A DNA stretch of 64,000 nucleotides from Rugamonas rivuli. GTDB lineage: Bacteria > Pseudomonadota > Gammaproteobacteria > Burkholderiales > Burkholderiaceae_D. The position numbers and the translations under genes were made by a program. Position 1 is the stretch's first letter; each line of letters begins with the position of its first letter. The notes beneath the pieces were generated by a model. That model searched no databases. It was not told the DNA's origin and saw only the letters and a program-made list of their open reading frames with translations. The stretch spans positions 106,962 through 170,961 of the forward strand of contig NZ_WHUF01000010.1 of assembly GCF_009380165.1 (NCBI RefSeq), read 5' to 3'. Below, piece after piece: positions 52,048 through 60,145 of the stretch.

Positions 52048-53232
52048 GTGATACTGCTTGATCCCACCACGATTATCTTGATGTCCACGCTGATGGCTGG
52101 TGCGATGAGCGTTGTCCTCTATTCCGCCTATCTGAGCTTCCCCAGCGAGATTAAAGGTCTGGATTATTGGGCGGCAGGATTGATATTGCTGGCACTCGGC
52201 GCTGTATTGTTTAGCCTGAGGAATAGCACTTCGGGCCAGGCCATTATCTTGCTCTGTGCCAATTCAACGCTGATTTGGGGCGTGGGGCTGGCCATGATTG
52301 GCACCCAGAAATTTTATGACCGCAAACCCGCATGGTGGTTATTCCATCTGGTTTGGGCTTGCGCGATGCTGGGTGTGGGATATTGGCTGGTTATTCAACC
52401 GCATTTTTCCGCACGGGTCGCTGTATTTTCTTTCCTGATTTCGATTTTCTATCTTAATCAGGTCGCCATGGCATGGCGTTATGGCGAACGTCATTTTTCG
52501 ACCATATTCTTCGGCATATTAATGTTGCTGCAAACCCTGGTGGTTTTAACGCGCGGGTTATTGGCGGTGTTTTATGGCGGCGCCCAGGTTAATTTAACCA
52601 GCATCGGACCATTCCAGAGTATTTACCTGGCGGCCGGCCATTTCATGGTATTGCTGCTGGCCGTGAGTTTTAAAGCCGTCGCCACCCGCCGCCTGCAAAC
52701 CATATTGGAACGCCGCTCCACGCTGGATCCGCTGACCCAGGTATTAAACCGCCGCGGTTTCGCGGATATTTATGCGAAGGAGCACGCTTTATTAAGGCGT
52801 GAATCTACAGCCATGACGATGCTCAGCATCGATCTGGATTATTTTAAGAAGATTAATGATTGCCACGGCCACGCCACCGGCGACCGGGTTTTAGTCGATG
52901 TGGCGGCGGTGATCGGCAAGGCGCTGCGCGTATCCGATCACGTGGCCCGTTTCGGCGGCGAGGAGTTTATCGTGCTGCTGCCAACCACAGGATTGGATCG
53001 CGCCCACCACATCGCCGAGCGCATCCTGCTGGCCGTGCGCGAACCCGGCCGCGATGGATTGCCCACCTACACGGTCAGCATCGGTATTGCTTGCCAGACA
53101 AGTGCCGACGAGGATCTGGACGGTATCCTGATGCGGGCGGACGAGGCGCTTTACTCAGCCAAAGAACGCGGACGCAACCGCATCGAGATCGCGTCCATGC
53201 CGATACCGCCGCTGCGGGCGGTGCCGGCCTAG
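52048..53232 (+). CDS. Membrane diguanylate cyclase (GGDEF)
   Basis: About 394 residues from GTG at 52048. The N-terminal half has six or seven membrane helices without a named sensor domain. The GGDEF domain opens DPLTQVLNRRGFADI, with metal-binding DLDYFKKIND and the active site GGEEF (residues 303-307). The inhibitory I-site RVSD (294-297) is in place, so the product c-di-GMP should feed back. The start is uncertain: GTG 51988, GTG 52048 and ATG 52081 are all possible, with AGGA 12 bases before the second. Its stop overlaps the trpC stop by 3-4 bases, tail to tail. Confidence 0.9.
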   Translation: MILLDPTTIILMSTLMAGAMSVVLYSAYLSFPSEIKGLDYWAAGLILLALGAVLFSLRNSTSGQAIILLCANSTLIWGVGLAMIGTQKFYDRKPAWWLFHLVWACAMLGVGYWLVIQPHFSARVAVFSFLISIFYLNQVAMAWRYGERHFSTIFFGILMLLQTLVVLTRGLLAVFYGGAQVNLTSIGPFQSIYLAAGHFMVLLLAVSFKAVATRRLQTILERRSTLDPLTQVLNRRGFADIYAKEHALLRRESTAMTMLSIDLDYFKKINDCHGHATGDRVLVDVAAVIGKALRVSDHVARFGGEEFIVLLPTTGLDRAHHIAERILLAVREPGRDGLPTYTVSIGIACQTSADEDLDGILMRADEALYSAKERGRNRIEIASMPIPPLRAVPA

Positions 53233-54029
53233 TTGAACAGGCGTGCCAGCTCGGCACCCGGATCGGGCGCGCGCATGAACGCTTCGCCGACCAGGAAGGC
53301 GTGGACATTCGCCTCGCGCATGCGCTGCACGTCGGCCTGAACCATGATGCCGGACTCGGTAATCACCAATTTTTCCGTTGGAATGCGGTCCAACAGGCCG
53401 AGCGTGTTCTCCAGCGACACCTCAAAAGTGCGCAAATTGCGGTTGTTGATGCCTAGCAGGGCGGTTTTCAGGCGCAGCGCGGCGGTCAGTTCGTCGCCGT
53501 CGTGGGTTTCCACCAGCACGTCCATGCCCAATTCGTGGGCGCAGGCTTCCATTTCCGCCATCAAACCGTGGTCCAGCGCCGAGACGATCAGCAGGATGGC
53601 GTCCGCGCCCATGGCGCGCGCTTCGTAGATCTGATACATGTCGATCATGAAATCTTTCCGCAGCACCGGCAGTGCGCAAGCCGCACGGGCCTGCTGCAAA
53701 TACGCCACCGAACCCTGGAAGAACTGCTCGTCCGTCAGCACCGACAGGCACGCTGCGCCGTTGGCGGCATAGCTGGCGGCGATATCGGCCGGGCGGAAGT
53801 CGGCCCGCAGCACGCCTTTCGACGGCGAAGCCTTTTTCACTTCGGTGATCACGCCGGCATGGCCTGCGGCGATCTTCGAGCGCAGGCTCACCTCGAAGCC
53901 GCGCAGGCCGGCGCGCAGTTCTGCGTTGCTTTGAACGTCGGCGCGCAGGCTGGCGAGGCTGCGGTATTTTTTAGCGGCGGCGACTTCGTCGGCTTTGACT
54001 GCGAGGATTTTGTTCAGAATGTCGGACAT
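53229..54029 (-). CDS. trpC: Indole-3-glycerol phosphate synthase TrpC
   Basis: 266 residues, a monofunctional TIM barrel. SLRADVQSNAELRAGLRGFE, VKKASPSKGVLRADFRP (phosphate-binding Lys/Ser), LSVLTDEQFFQGS, LRKDFMID, GINNRNLRTFEV and TESGIM are the family's strand-end motifs. It closes the indole ring in tryptophan synthesis. Last gene of the leftward trp cluster, 7 bp after the LysE-type gene. Confidence 0.97.
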   Translation of the reverse strand: MSDILNKILAVKADEVAAAKKYRSLASLRADVQSNAELRAGLRGFEVSLRSKIAAGHAGVITEVKKASPSKGVLRADFRPADIAASYAANGAACLSVLTDEQFFQGSVAYLQQARAACALPVLRKDFMIDMYQIYEARAMGADAILLIVSALDHGLMAEMEACAHELGMDVLVETHDGDELTAALRLKTALLGINNRNLRTFEVSLENTLGLLDRIPTEKLVITESGIMVQADVQRMREANVHAFLVGEAFMRAPDPGAELARLFN

Positions 54030-54036
54030 GATAAGC

Positions 54037-54702
54037 CTAAGATGAATGTTGTTCCGCCAGCGCCAAGCGCAGGCCGAGAGCCAGGAACAGGCCGCCCGTC
54101 ACGCGGTTCAGCCACAGCGCCACCAGCGGCTTGACCTTCAGGCGCGCACTGGCGAAAGCGGTGAAGACGGCCAGGCCGTTACACCACAACATACCGTTGA
54201 AATTGAAAATGCAGCCCAGGACGATGAACGCCAGCGGCTTGCTGCTGGAATCTGCCGAGATAAACTGCGGCACGAACGCCAGGAAGAACAAGGCCACTTT
54301 CGGGTTCAGCACATTGGTGAGGAAGCCCTGAAAGAAGATTTTACGATACGCCAGCGGCTGGGCCGCAACGCGCGCGGCCGTTTCGGCAGCCACCGCATCG
54401 TCGGCATCCGCCCGCAGCTTCGCGCGCAGCATGCCGATGCCGACATAAACGATGTACGCCGCACCGATCCACTTGACCACCGTGAACGCGGCGGCTGATG
54501 TCGACAACAGCGCCGACAAACCCAGCGCCGCAGCGAAAATATGGATCATGGTGCCGGCGCCTATGCCCAGCGCGGCGGCCGATCCCGCGCGCCAGCCCTG
54601 GGTGGCGCTGCGCGTCATGATCAGCAGCGAGTCGGGCCCGGGCATGATGTTGAGCAGCAGCCCGGAGATTACAAACAGCGTCAGATCGTGGATGCCGAAC
54701 AT
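54037..54702 (-). CDS. LysE/RhtB family amino-acid exporter inside the trp operon
   Basis: 221 residues, six membrane helices. MPGPDSLLIMTRSATQGWRAG is the LysE/RhtB N-terminal motif, and FLTNVLNPKVALFFLAFVPQF the helix 3-4 motif. It lies between trpD and trpC with gaps of 11 and 7 bp, so it is cotranscribed with tryptophan genes and might export Trp or an aromatic intermediate (inference). Confidence 0.92.
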   Translation of the reverse strand: MFGIHDLTLFVISGLLLNIMPGPDSLLIMTRSATQGWRAGSAAALGIGAGTMIHIFAAALGLSALLSTSAAAFTVVKWIGAAYIVYVGIGMLRAKLRADADDAVAAETAARVAAQPLAYRKIFFQGFLTNVLNPKVALFFLAFVPQFISADSSSKPLAFIVLGCIFNFNGMLWCNGLAVFTAFASARLKVKPLVALWLNRVTGGLFLALGLRLALAEQHSS

Positions 54703-54713
54703 GCTGGCCCCCC

Positions 54714-55751
54714 TTAGTTGCTGTTGCCGAGGCTTTGCGTGACCTGCACGAACTGCTCGACCTTGCGCAGCGCGTCGCCGGAGGTGATGGCCACGCGCGC
54801 GCGCGCCAGGCCGTCCTCGATCGAGCTGGCCACGCCGGCCGCATACAGCGCCGTACCCGCGTTGAGCGCCACGATATCGTAGGCCGCGCCAGGTTCGCCG
54901 CGCAGCGCCTCCATCATCTTGGCCTTCGATTCGACCGAATCAGCCACCTTCAGATTGCGGCTGGCGATCATCTGCAGGCCGAAGTCTTCCGGATGGATTT
55001 CGTATTCGCGGATTTCACCGTTCACCAGTTCGCCCACCAGGGTGGCGGCGCCGAGCGAGACTTCATCCATATTGTCGCGGCCATAGACCACGATGGCATG
55101 CTGCGCGCCCAGGCGCTGCAGCACGCGCACCTGGATACCCACCAGGTCGGCGTGGAACACGCCCATCAAAATATTCGGTGCGCCGGCCGGATTGGTCAGC
55201 GGCCCCAGGATGTTGAAGATGGTGCGCACGCCCAGCTCGCGGCGCACCGGCGCCGCATGCTTCATCGCCGCGTGGTGGTTGGGTGCGAACATGAAGCCGA
55301 TGCCGGTCTGCGCGATCGATTGCGCGATCTGCTCGGGTTTCAGATTGATGTTGGCCCCCAGCGATTCGATCACGTCGGCGCTGCCGGACGACGACGACAC
55401 GCTGCGTCCACCGTGCTTGGCCACGCGCGCGCCGGCCGCTGCGGCCACGAACATCGAAGCGGTGGAGATGTTGAAGGTATGCGCACCGTCGCCGCCGGTG
55501 CCGACGATGTCGAGCAGGCCGGTGGTGTCGGCCATCGGCACCTTGGTGGAGAACTCGCGCATCACTTGCGCGGCGGCGGCGATTTCGCCGATGGTTTCTT
55601 TTTTCACGCGCAGGCCCATGGTCAGGGCGGCGATCATGGTTGGCGACATTTCGCCGGACATGATCTGGCGGAACAGGTGCAGCATCTCGTCGTGGAAAAT
55701 CTCGCGGTGTTCGATGCAGCGCAGCAGTGCTTCTTGATGGGTGATAGGCAT
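54714..55751 (-). CDS. trpD: Anthranilate phosphoribosyltransferase TrpD
   Basis: 345 residues from ATG at 55751 (MPITHQEALLRCIEHREIF), AAGGA before it; the longer upstream frame is not used. PRPP-binding GTGGDGAHTFNIST, KHGGRSVSSSSGSADV and FNILGPLTNPA are all intact. It links anthranilate to PRPP. 64 bp downstream of trpG. Confidence 0.97.
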   Translation of the reverse strand: MPITHQEALLRCIEHREIFHDEMLHLFRQIMSGEMSPTMIAALTMGLRVKKETIGEIAAAAQVMREFSTKVPMADTTGLLDIVGTGGDGAHTFNISTASMFVAAAAGARVAKHGGRSVSSSSGSADVIESLGANINLKPEQIAQSIAQTGIGFMFAPNHHAAMKHAAPVRRELGVRTIFNILGPLTNPAGAPNILMGVFHADLVGIQVRVLQRLGAQHAIVVYGRDNMDEVSLGAATLVGELVNGEIREYEIHPEDFGLQMIASRNLKVADSVESKAKMMEALRGEPGAAYDIVALNAGTALYAAGVASSIEDGLARARVAITSGDALRKVEQFVQVTQSLGNSN

Positions 55752-55815
55752 GGCTATTCCTTCTCTGAATTTTGGCATGGGCGCGCGCGGTGCGCGCCGG
55801 GACGAACAGCGCTGG

Positions 55816-56379
55816 TCAGCGGACCAGGAAGTTCTTCAACAGTGCGTGACCGTGTTCCGACAGGATGGACTCGGGGTGGAACTGCACGCCCTCGATGTCG
55901 TATTCCTTGTGGCGCACGCCCATGATTTCACCGTCGTCCGTCCATGCCGTCACTTCCAGGCAGGACGGCAGCGAGCTACGCTCGATGGCCAACGAGTGAT
56001 AACGGATCACTGTGAAAGGCGAGGGGAGGTTTTTGAAAACGCCCACGCCCGTATGCGCAATTAAAGAAGTTTTGCCATGCATGACCTGCTTGGCGCGTAT
56101 GACCTTGCCGCCGAACGCTTCGCCGATGGCCTGGTGGCCAAGGCATACGCCCAGTATCGGCTTCTTGCCGGCGAAGTGCTTGAGCACCTCGATCGAGATG
56201 CCGGCTTGCGCCGGATCTTTTGGACCAGGCGAAATGCAGATGTGGTCCGGGTTCAGCGCTTCGATTTCCGCGATCGTGATTTCGTCGTTGCGGAACACGC
56301 GCACATCTTCACCCAGCTCGCCGAAGTACTGCACGATGTTGTAGGTGAAGGAGTCGTAGTTGTCGATCATTAGCAGCAT
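55816..56379 (-). CDS. trpG: Anthranilate synthase glutamine amidotransferase subunit TrpG
   Basis: 187 residues from ATG at 56379 (MLLMIDNYDSFTYN), GGGGAG before it. Class I amidotransferase with nucleophile Cys in GVCLGHQAIGE and His-Glu in VQFHPES. A stand-alone subunit (could also serve PabB). One base after the trpE stop. Confidence 0.97.
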   Translation of the reverse strand: MLLMIDNYDSFTYNIVQYFGELGEDVRVFRNDEITIAEIEALNPDHICISPGPKDPAQAGISIEVLKHFAGKKPILGVCLGHQAIGEAFGGKVIRAKQVMHGKTSLIAHTGVGVFKNLPSPFTVIRYHSLAIERSSLPSCLEVTAWTDDGEIMGVRHKEYDIEGVQFHPESILSEHGHALLKNFLVR

Positions 56380-56380
56380 C

Positions 56381-57877
56381 TCAGAACTCCCCATCCAGGC
56401 CATCTTGCACTTGTTCGGCGGCGCGCAGCACGGCGCGCGCCTTGTTTTCAGTTTCCTGCCATTCCATCTCCGCGACCGAGTCGGCGACGATGCCGGCTGC
56501 GGCCTGCACGTACAGCATGCCGTCCTTGATCACGCCGGTGCGGATCGCGATCGCCACGTCCATCTCGCCGCCGAAGGACAGGTAGCCGCAGGCGCCGCCG
56601 TAGATGCCGCGCTTGGAGATTTCCAGTTCGTCGATCACTTCCATCGCCCGTACTTTCGGCGCGCCGGTCAGCGTGCCGGCCGGGAAGGTGGCGCGCAGTA
56701 CGTCCAGGTTGGACAGGCCGGATTTCAGCTTGCCTTCCACATTGGAGACGATGTGCTGCACATGCGAGTATTTTTCGATGACCAGGCGGTCGGTGACTTT
56801 GACGCTGCCGATTTCGGAGATGCGGCCCAGGTCATTGCGCGCCAGGTCGATCAGCATCACGTGTTCGGCGATCTCTTTCGGATCGGCCAGCAGTTCCTTG
56901 GCCAGTTCGGCGTCGCGCTCCGGCGTCGAACCGCGCGGGCGGGTGCCGGCGATAGGGCGCAGCGTGACTTTTTTCTCGCCGTCGGGCAGCGTCTCGTTGC
57001 GGACCAAAATCTCCGGCGAGGCGCCGACGATCTGCATGTCGCCGAAATTGTAGAAGTACATATACGGCGACGGATTCAGCGAACGCAGCGCGCGGTACAG
57101 CGTCAGCGGCGAATCGACATACGGCTTGCGCAGGCGCTGGCCGATCTGCACCTGCATCAAGTCGCCGGCCATCACGTATTCATGCGCCTTGGCGACGGCC
57201 TTCAGGTATTCCGCTTTCGGGAAATCGCGCGTGATCTCGGTGCGCACCGAGGCGCTGGTGACAGGTGCGTCGACGCCGCGGCGCAGCATCATGCGCAGGT
57301 CTTTCAGGCGCTGGCGCGCTTTGGAGTACGACTCCGGCTGCGTGGTGTCGGCATAGACGATCAGATACAGCTTGCCGCTCAGGTTATCGATGACGGCCAG
57401 TTCTTCCGTCACCATCAGCTGGATGTCGGGCAGGCCCAGGTCGTCCTTCGGCCGTGTGTTGGCCAGCGTTTTTTCGATGTGGCGCACCGTGTCGTAGCCG
57501 AAGTAGCCGGCCAGGCCGCCGCAGAAGCGCGGCATGCCAGGACGCAGCGCGACCTTGAAGCGCTTCTGGTAAGCCTCGATGAATTCGAGCGGATTGCCTT
57601 CGTGGGTCTCGATCACGGCGCCGTTCTTGACGATCTCGGTGCGCGTACCGAAGTTGCGCAGCACGGTCGTCGCCGGCAGGCCGATGAAGGAGAAGCGGCC
57701 GAAACGCTCGCCGCCCACCACCGATTCAAGCAGGAAGGTGTTCTTGCCGGCGTTCTGGGTCTGGGCCAGTTTCAGGTACAGCGTGAGCGGAGTTTCGAGA
57801 TCGGCGAAGGCTTCGGCGATCAGTGGGATGCGGTTGTAGCCGTCGGTGGCCAACGATTTGAATTCGAGTTCGGTCAT
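56381..57877 (-). CDS. trpE: Anthranilate synthase component I TrpE
   Basis: 498 residues from ATG at 57877 (MTELEFKSLATDGYNRIP), GGAG before it. C-terminal chorismate-binding motifs: PSPYMYFYNFGDMQIVGASP, RPIAGTRPRG, DLARNDLGRI, TFPAGTLTGAPKVRAME. The N-terminal LLES motif (FLLESVVGGERFGRFSF) suggests Trp feedback binding. Preceded by leader and attenuator. Confidence 0.97.
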   Translation of the reverse strand: MTELEFKSLATDGYNRIPLIAEAFADLETPLTLYLKLAQTQNAGKNTFLLESVVGGERFGRFSFIGLPATTVLRNFGTRTEIVKNGAVIETHEGNPLEFIEAYQKRFKVALRPGMPRFCGGLAGYFGYDTVRHIEKTLANTRPKDDLGLPDIQLMVTEELAVIDNLSGKLYLIVYADTTQPESYSKARQRLKDLRMMLRRGVDAPVTSASVRTEITRDFPKAEYLKAVAKAHEYVMAGDLMQVQIGQRLRKPYVDSPLTLYRALRSLNPSPYMYFYNFGDMQIVGASPEILVRNETLPDGEKKVTLRPIAGTRPRGSTPERDAELAKELLADPKEIAEHVMLIDLARNDLGRISEIGSVKVTDRLVIEKYSHVQHIVSNVEGKLKSGLSNLDVLRATFPAGTLTGAPKVRAMEVIDELEISKRGIYGGACGYLSFGGEMDVAIAIRTGVIKDGMLYVQAAAGIVADSVAEMEWQETENKARAVLRAAEQVQDGLDGEF

Positions 57878-57924
57878 GTCTTCTCTCCATGCCGCCAAGG
57901 GTGTGGGTTTGGCGGTGGTTGGTC

Positions 57925-57959
57925 AAAAAACCTGTCGCGCGCAGTGGTGCGGACGACAG
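57925..57959 (-). terminator. trp attenuator
   Basis: On the minus strand, after the leader peptide stop: CTGTCG ... CGACAG stem with an extended, one-mismatch inner stem, followed by GTTTTTT, 47 bp before the trpE start. Together with the Trp-rich leader, it is a transcription attenuator. Confidence 0.8.
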
Positions 57960-57972
57960 CAATCAGTTCGGC

Positions 57973-58059
57973 TTAGTTTTGCCAGGATTGCCAGCGTCGC
58001 CAAAGCCAGGCCTCAATCGAGCCGGTTTGGGTGACATTGTGTTTTTTGGTGAAAGACAT
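57973..58059 (-). CDS. trpL: trp leader peptide (TrpL)
   Basis: 28 residues, start ATG at 58059, TAA stop at 57973-57975. The C-terminal part is WLWRRWQSWQN: four Trp in nine residues, with Arg between, the hallmark of an attenuation leader. Ribosome stalling at these Trp codons when Trp-tRNA is scarce would prevent the downstream terminator from forming. It sits in the 208-bp gph-trpE gap. No strong Shine-Dalgarno is visible. Confidence 0.85.
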   Translation of the reverse strand: MSFTKKHNVTQTGSIEAWLWRRWQSWQN

Positions 58060-58085
58060 TTCGGTCAGAGTGGTTCAGCTAATGG

Positions 58086-58769
58086 TTAATTATGCGAACG
58101 GATCAAAATTGCGGCATCGAGCAGCGTGGCTACTATACCATCGGAATCGGTTTTGTGTATAGCCTCTCCGTGATTGTATCCGTACGGCACCGTCAACACC
58201 GGGCAACCCGCTGCCCGTGCGGCTTGCGCGTCGTTCGAGGAGTCGCCCACGGCCACCACCTGCGCCGGCGCCAGGCCGAAATCGGCGCACACCGTTTGCA
58301 GCGGCAGTGGGTCGGGTTTCTTGCGCGGCAGCGAGTCGCCGCCGTAGACCACGTCGAAAAAGCCGTCCAGGCCTTTCAGCTTGAGCAGCGGCGTGGTGAA
58401 GGCGATCGGCTTGTTGGTCACGCAGGCCAGGCGCAGGCCTTGCGCCTTCAGCGCCGTCAAGCCTTCGATCACGCCCGGATACAGGGCGCTGAAATTGCCG
58501 TTGATGCTCAGGTAGTGGCGCTGGTAGGCGTCCATCGCGGTCTCGAAGTGCGCTTTTACGCGGGCGGCATCCCAGTCCAGCCCTAGTACGGAGCGGATCA
58601 GATTTTCGGAGCCTTTGCCGACCATCAGCGCGATCTGGTCTTGCGAGATCGGCGCCAGGTCCAGTTCCGCGCGCATGCCGTTGATCGCGACGTGGAAGTC
58701 GGGAATCGTATCCAGCATGGTGCCGTCGAGGTCGATGATTGCGGCGCGTACGCCTGCCAGCACACTCAT
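58086..58769 (-). CDS. gph: Phosphoglycolate phosphatase
   Basis: 227 residues. HAD motif I DLDGTMLDT (nucleophile Asp), motif II VTNKP, Lys in RKKPDP, motif IV VGDSSNDAQAA. Cap domain type C1. It removes phosphate from 2-phosphoglycolate. Two bases downstream of rpe and 26 bp upstream of the trp leader, the usual rpe-gph-trpE order in betaproteobacteria. Confidence 0.95.
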   Translation of the reverse strand: MSVLAGVRAAIIDLDGTMLDTIPDFHVAINGMRAELDLAPISQDQIALMVGKGSENLIRSVLGLDWDAARVKAHFETAMDAYQRHYLSINGNFSALYPGVIEGLTALKAQGLRLACVTNKPIAFTTPLLKLKGLDGFFDVVYGGDSLPRKKPDPLPLQTVCADFGLAPAQVVAVGDSSNDAQAARAAGCPVLTVPYGYNHGEAIHKTDSDGIVATLLDAAILIRSHN

Positions 58770-58771
58770 GC

Positions 58772-59437
58772 TTACACCGTCGCCAGCTGGGCGCGCATGG
58801 CGTCGATGACGGCCTTGTAGTCCGGCTTGCCGAAGATGGCGGAGCCGGCCACGAAGGTGTCCGCGCCTGCTGCCGCGGCGGCGGCGATGTTGTCGATCTT
58901 GATGCCGCCGTCCACTTCCAGCAGGATGTCGCGGCCGGATTCGTCGATCAGACGGCGCGCTTCGGCGATCTTCTTCAGCGCTTGCGGAATGAAGGACTGG
59001 CCGCCGAAGCCTGGATTGACGGACATAATCAGGATCATGTCGATCTTGTCCATTACGTGTTCCAGGTAGCTCAGCGGCGTGCCAGGGTTGAACACCAGGC
59101 CGGCCTTGCAGCCGTGGTCGCGGATCAGTTGCAGCGAACGGTCGATGTGGTCCGACGCTTCCGGGTGGAAGGTGATGATGTTGGCGCCAGCCTTGGCGAA
59201 GTCAGGGATGATGCGGTCGACCGGCTTGACCATCAGGTGCACGTCGATCGGCACTTGCACGTGCGGGCGGATCGCTTCGCAGACCAGCGGGCCGATGGTC
59301 AGGTTGGGAACGTAATGGTTGTCCATCACGTCAAAGTGAATGATGTCCGCACCGGCGGTGACGACGTTGCGGACCTCTTCACCCAGGCGGGCGAAATCGG
59401 CGGACAGGATGCTGGGAGCGATGCGGAATGTGGTCAT
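58772..59437 (-). CDS. rpe: Ribulose-phosphate 3-epimerase
   Basis: 221 residues from ATG at 59437 (MTTFRIAPSILSADF). TIM barrel motifs: HFDVMDNHYVPNLTIGP (metal and phosphate ligands), DVHLMV, TFHPEAS, VNPGFGGQSF, EVDGGIK. Interconverts ribulose-5-P and xylulose-5-P. Head of the rpe-gph-trp cluster, divergent from apaG. Confidence 0.97.
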   Translation of the reverse strand: MTTFRIAPSILSADFARLGEEVRNVVTAGADIIHFDVMDNHYVPNLTIGPLVCEAIRPHVQVPIDVHLMVKPVDRIIPDFAKAGANIITFHPEASDHIDRSLQLIRDHGCKAGLVFNPGTPLSYLEHVMDKIDMILIMSVNPGFGGQSFIPQALKKIAEARRLIDESGRDILLEVDGGIKIDNIAAAAAAGADTFVAGSAIFGKPDYKAVIDAMRAQLATV

Positions 59438-59628
59438 GGCGTTGGGCTGGCTATAAAAAAGATGCGCTATTTTACGCTGCCCGGCGCGACTGTACCGATT
59501 TGCGCCCGTTTTCAGCCGCGCCGTCCTTGCATACGGGGCGGATTTGCGGTGCAATGGGGGTCTGACGATATACAATCGCCAATTTTGTCCAGAGCGATGA
59601 TGTTTTTACTAAGCCTTAAGGAATTTTG

Positions 59629-60003
59629 ATGGCCACTTACGAATTTACTGTGTCGGTCAGAACTCAGTACCTGCCAGATCAGTCGGACCCGGAGCGCACC
59701 AACTTCGTGTTCACCTACTCGATCACGATCAAGAACACCGGCACGGTGGCTGCGCAGCTGATCTCACGCCACTGGGTCATCACCGACGCCAACAATCATG
59801 TCGAAGAAGTGCGCGGGCTGGGCGTGGTCGGCCATCAGCCGCTGCTGCAACCCGGCGAGCATTTCGAATACACCAGCGGCACCGCGCTGCAAACCCAGCA
59901 AGGCTCGATGGTCGGCGAATACTTCTGCGTGGCCGAGGATGGCCATCAGTTCGAAGCGAAGATCCCGGAGTTCGTGCTGTCGCTGCCGCGCACGCTGCAT
60001 TGA
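59629..60003 (+). CDS. apaG: ApaG family protein
   Basis: 124 residues from ATG at 59629 with AAGGA 6 bases before it (a TTG three bases earlier is not used). ApaG fold: VSVRTQYLPDQSDP, YSITIKNTGTVAAQLISRHW, VRGLGVVGHQPLLQPGEHF, GSMVGEYFCVAEDG. Small beta-sandwich linked in E. coli to Co2+ resistance and Mg2+ efflux; biochemical role unclear. Confidence 0.96.
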   Translation: MATYEFTVSVRTQYLPDQSDPERTNFVFTYSITIKNTGTVAAQLISRHWVITDANNHVEEVRGLGVVGHQPLLQPGEHFEYTSGTALQTQQGSMVGEYFCVAEDGHQFEAKIPEFVLSLPRTLH

Positions 60004-60135
60004 TTACTCGGGTTCGTTTTCCCTGGACGGCGGGGGCAGCTTCTTGGCCTTGCCTTTGCCCTGGTACATGGTCCACCAGACGATGAACACCAGCAGGAAA
60101 AACGCCACGCATGCTTCTATCATTAATACCCACAT
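60004..60135 (-). CDS. 43-residue single-span membrane protein
   Basis: ATG at 60135 with a strong AAGGA Shine-Dalgarno 5 bases upstream; TAA at 60004 directly abuts the apaG stop. Sequence: a hydrophobic helix (ACVAFFLLVFIVWW) and a basic-then-polar tail (QGKGKAKKLPPPSRENEPE). Divergent from mltA: the two ATGs are 10 bp apart and the small gene's ribosome site lies at the mltA start. Too short for normal gene-finding cutoffs. Function unknown. Confidence 0.7.
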   Translation of the reverse strand: MWVLMIEACVAFFLLVFIVWWTMYQGKGKAKKLPPPSRENEPE

Positions 60136-60145
60136 AGCTATCCTT

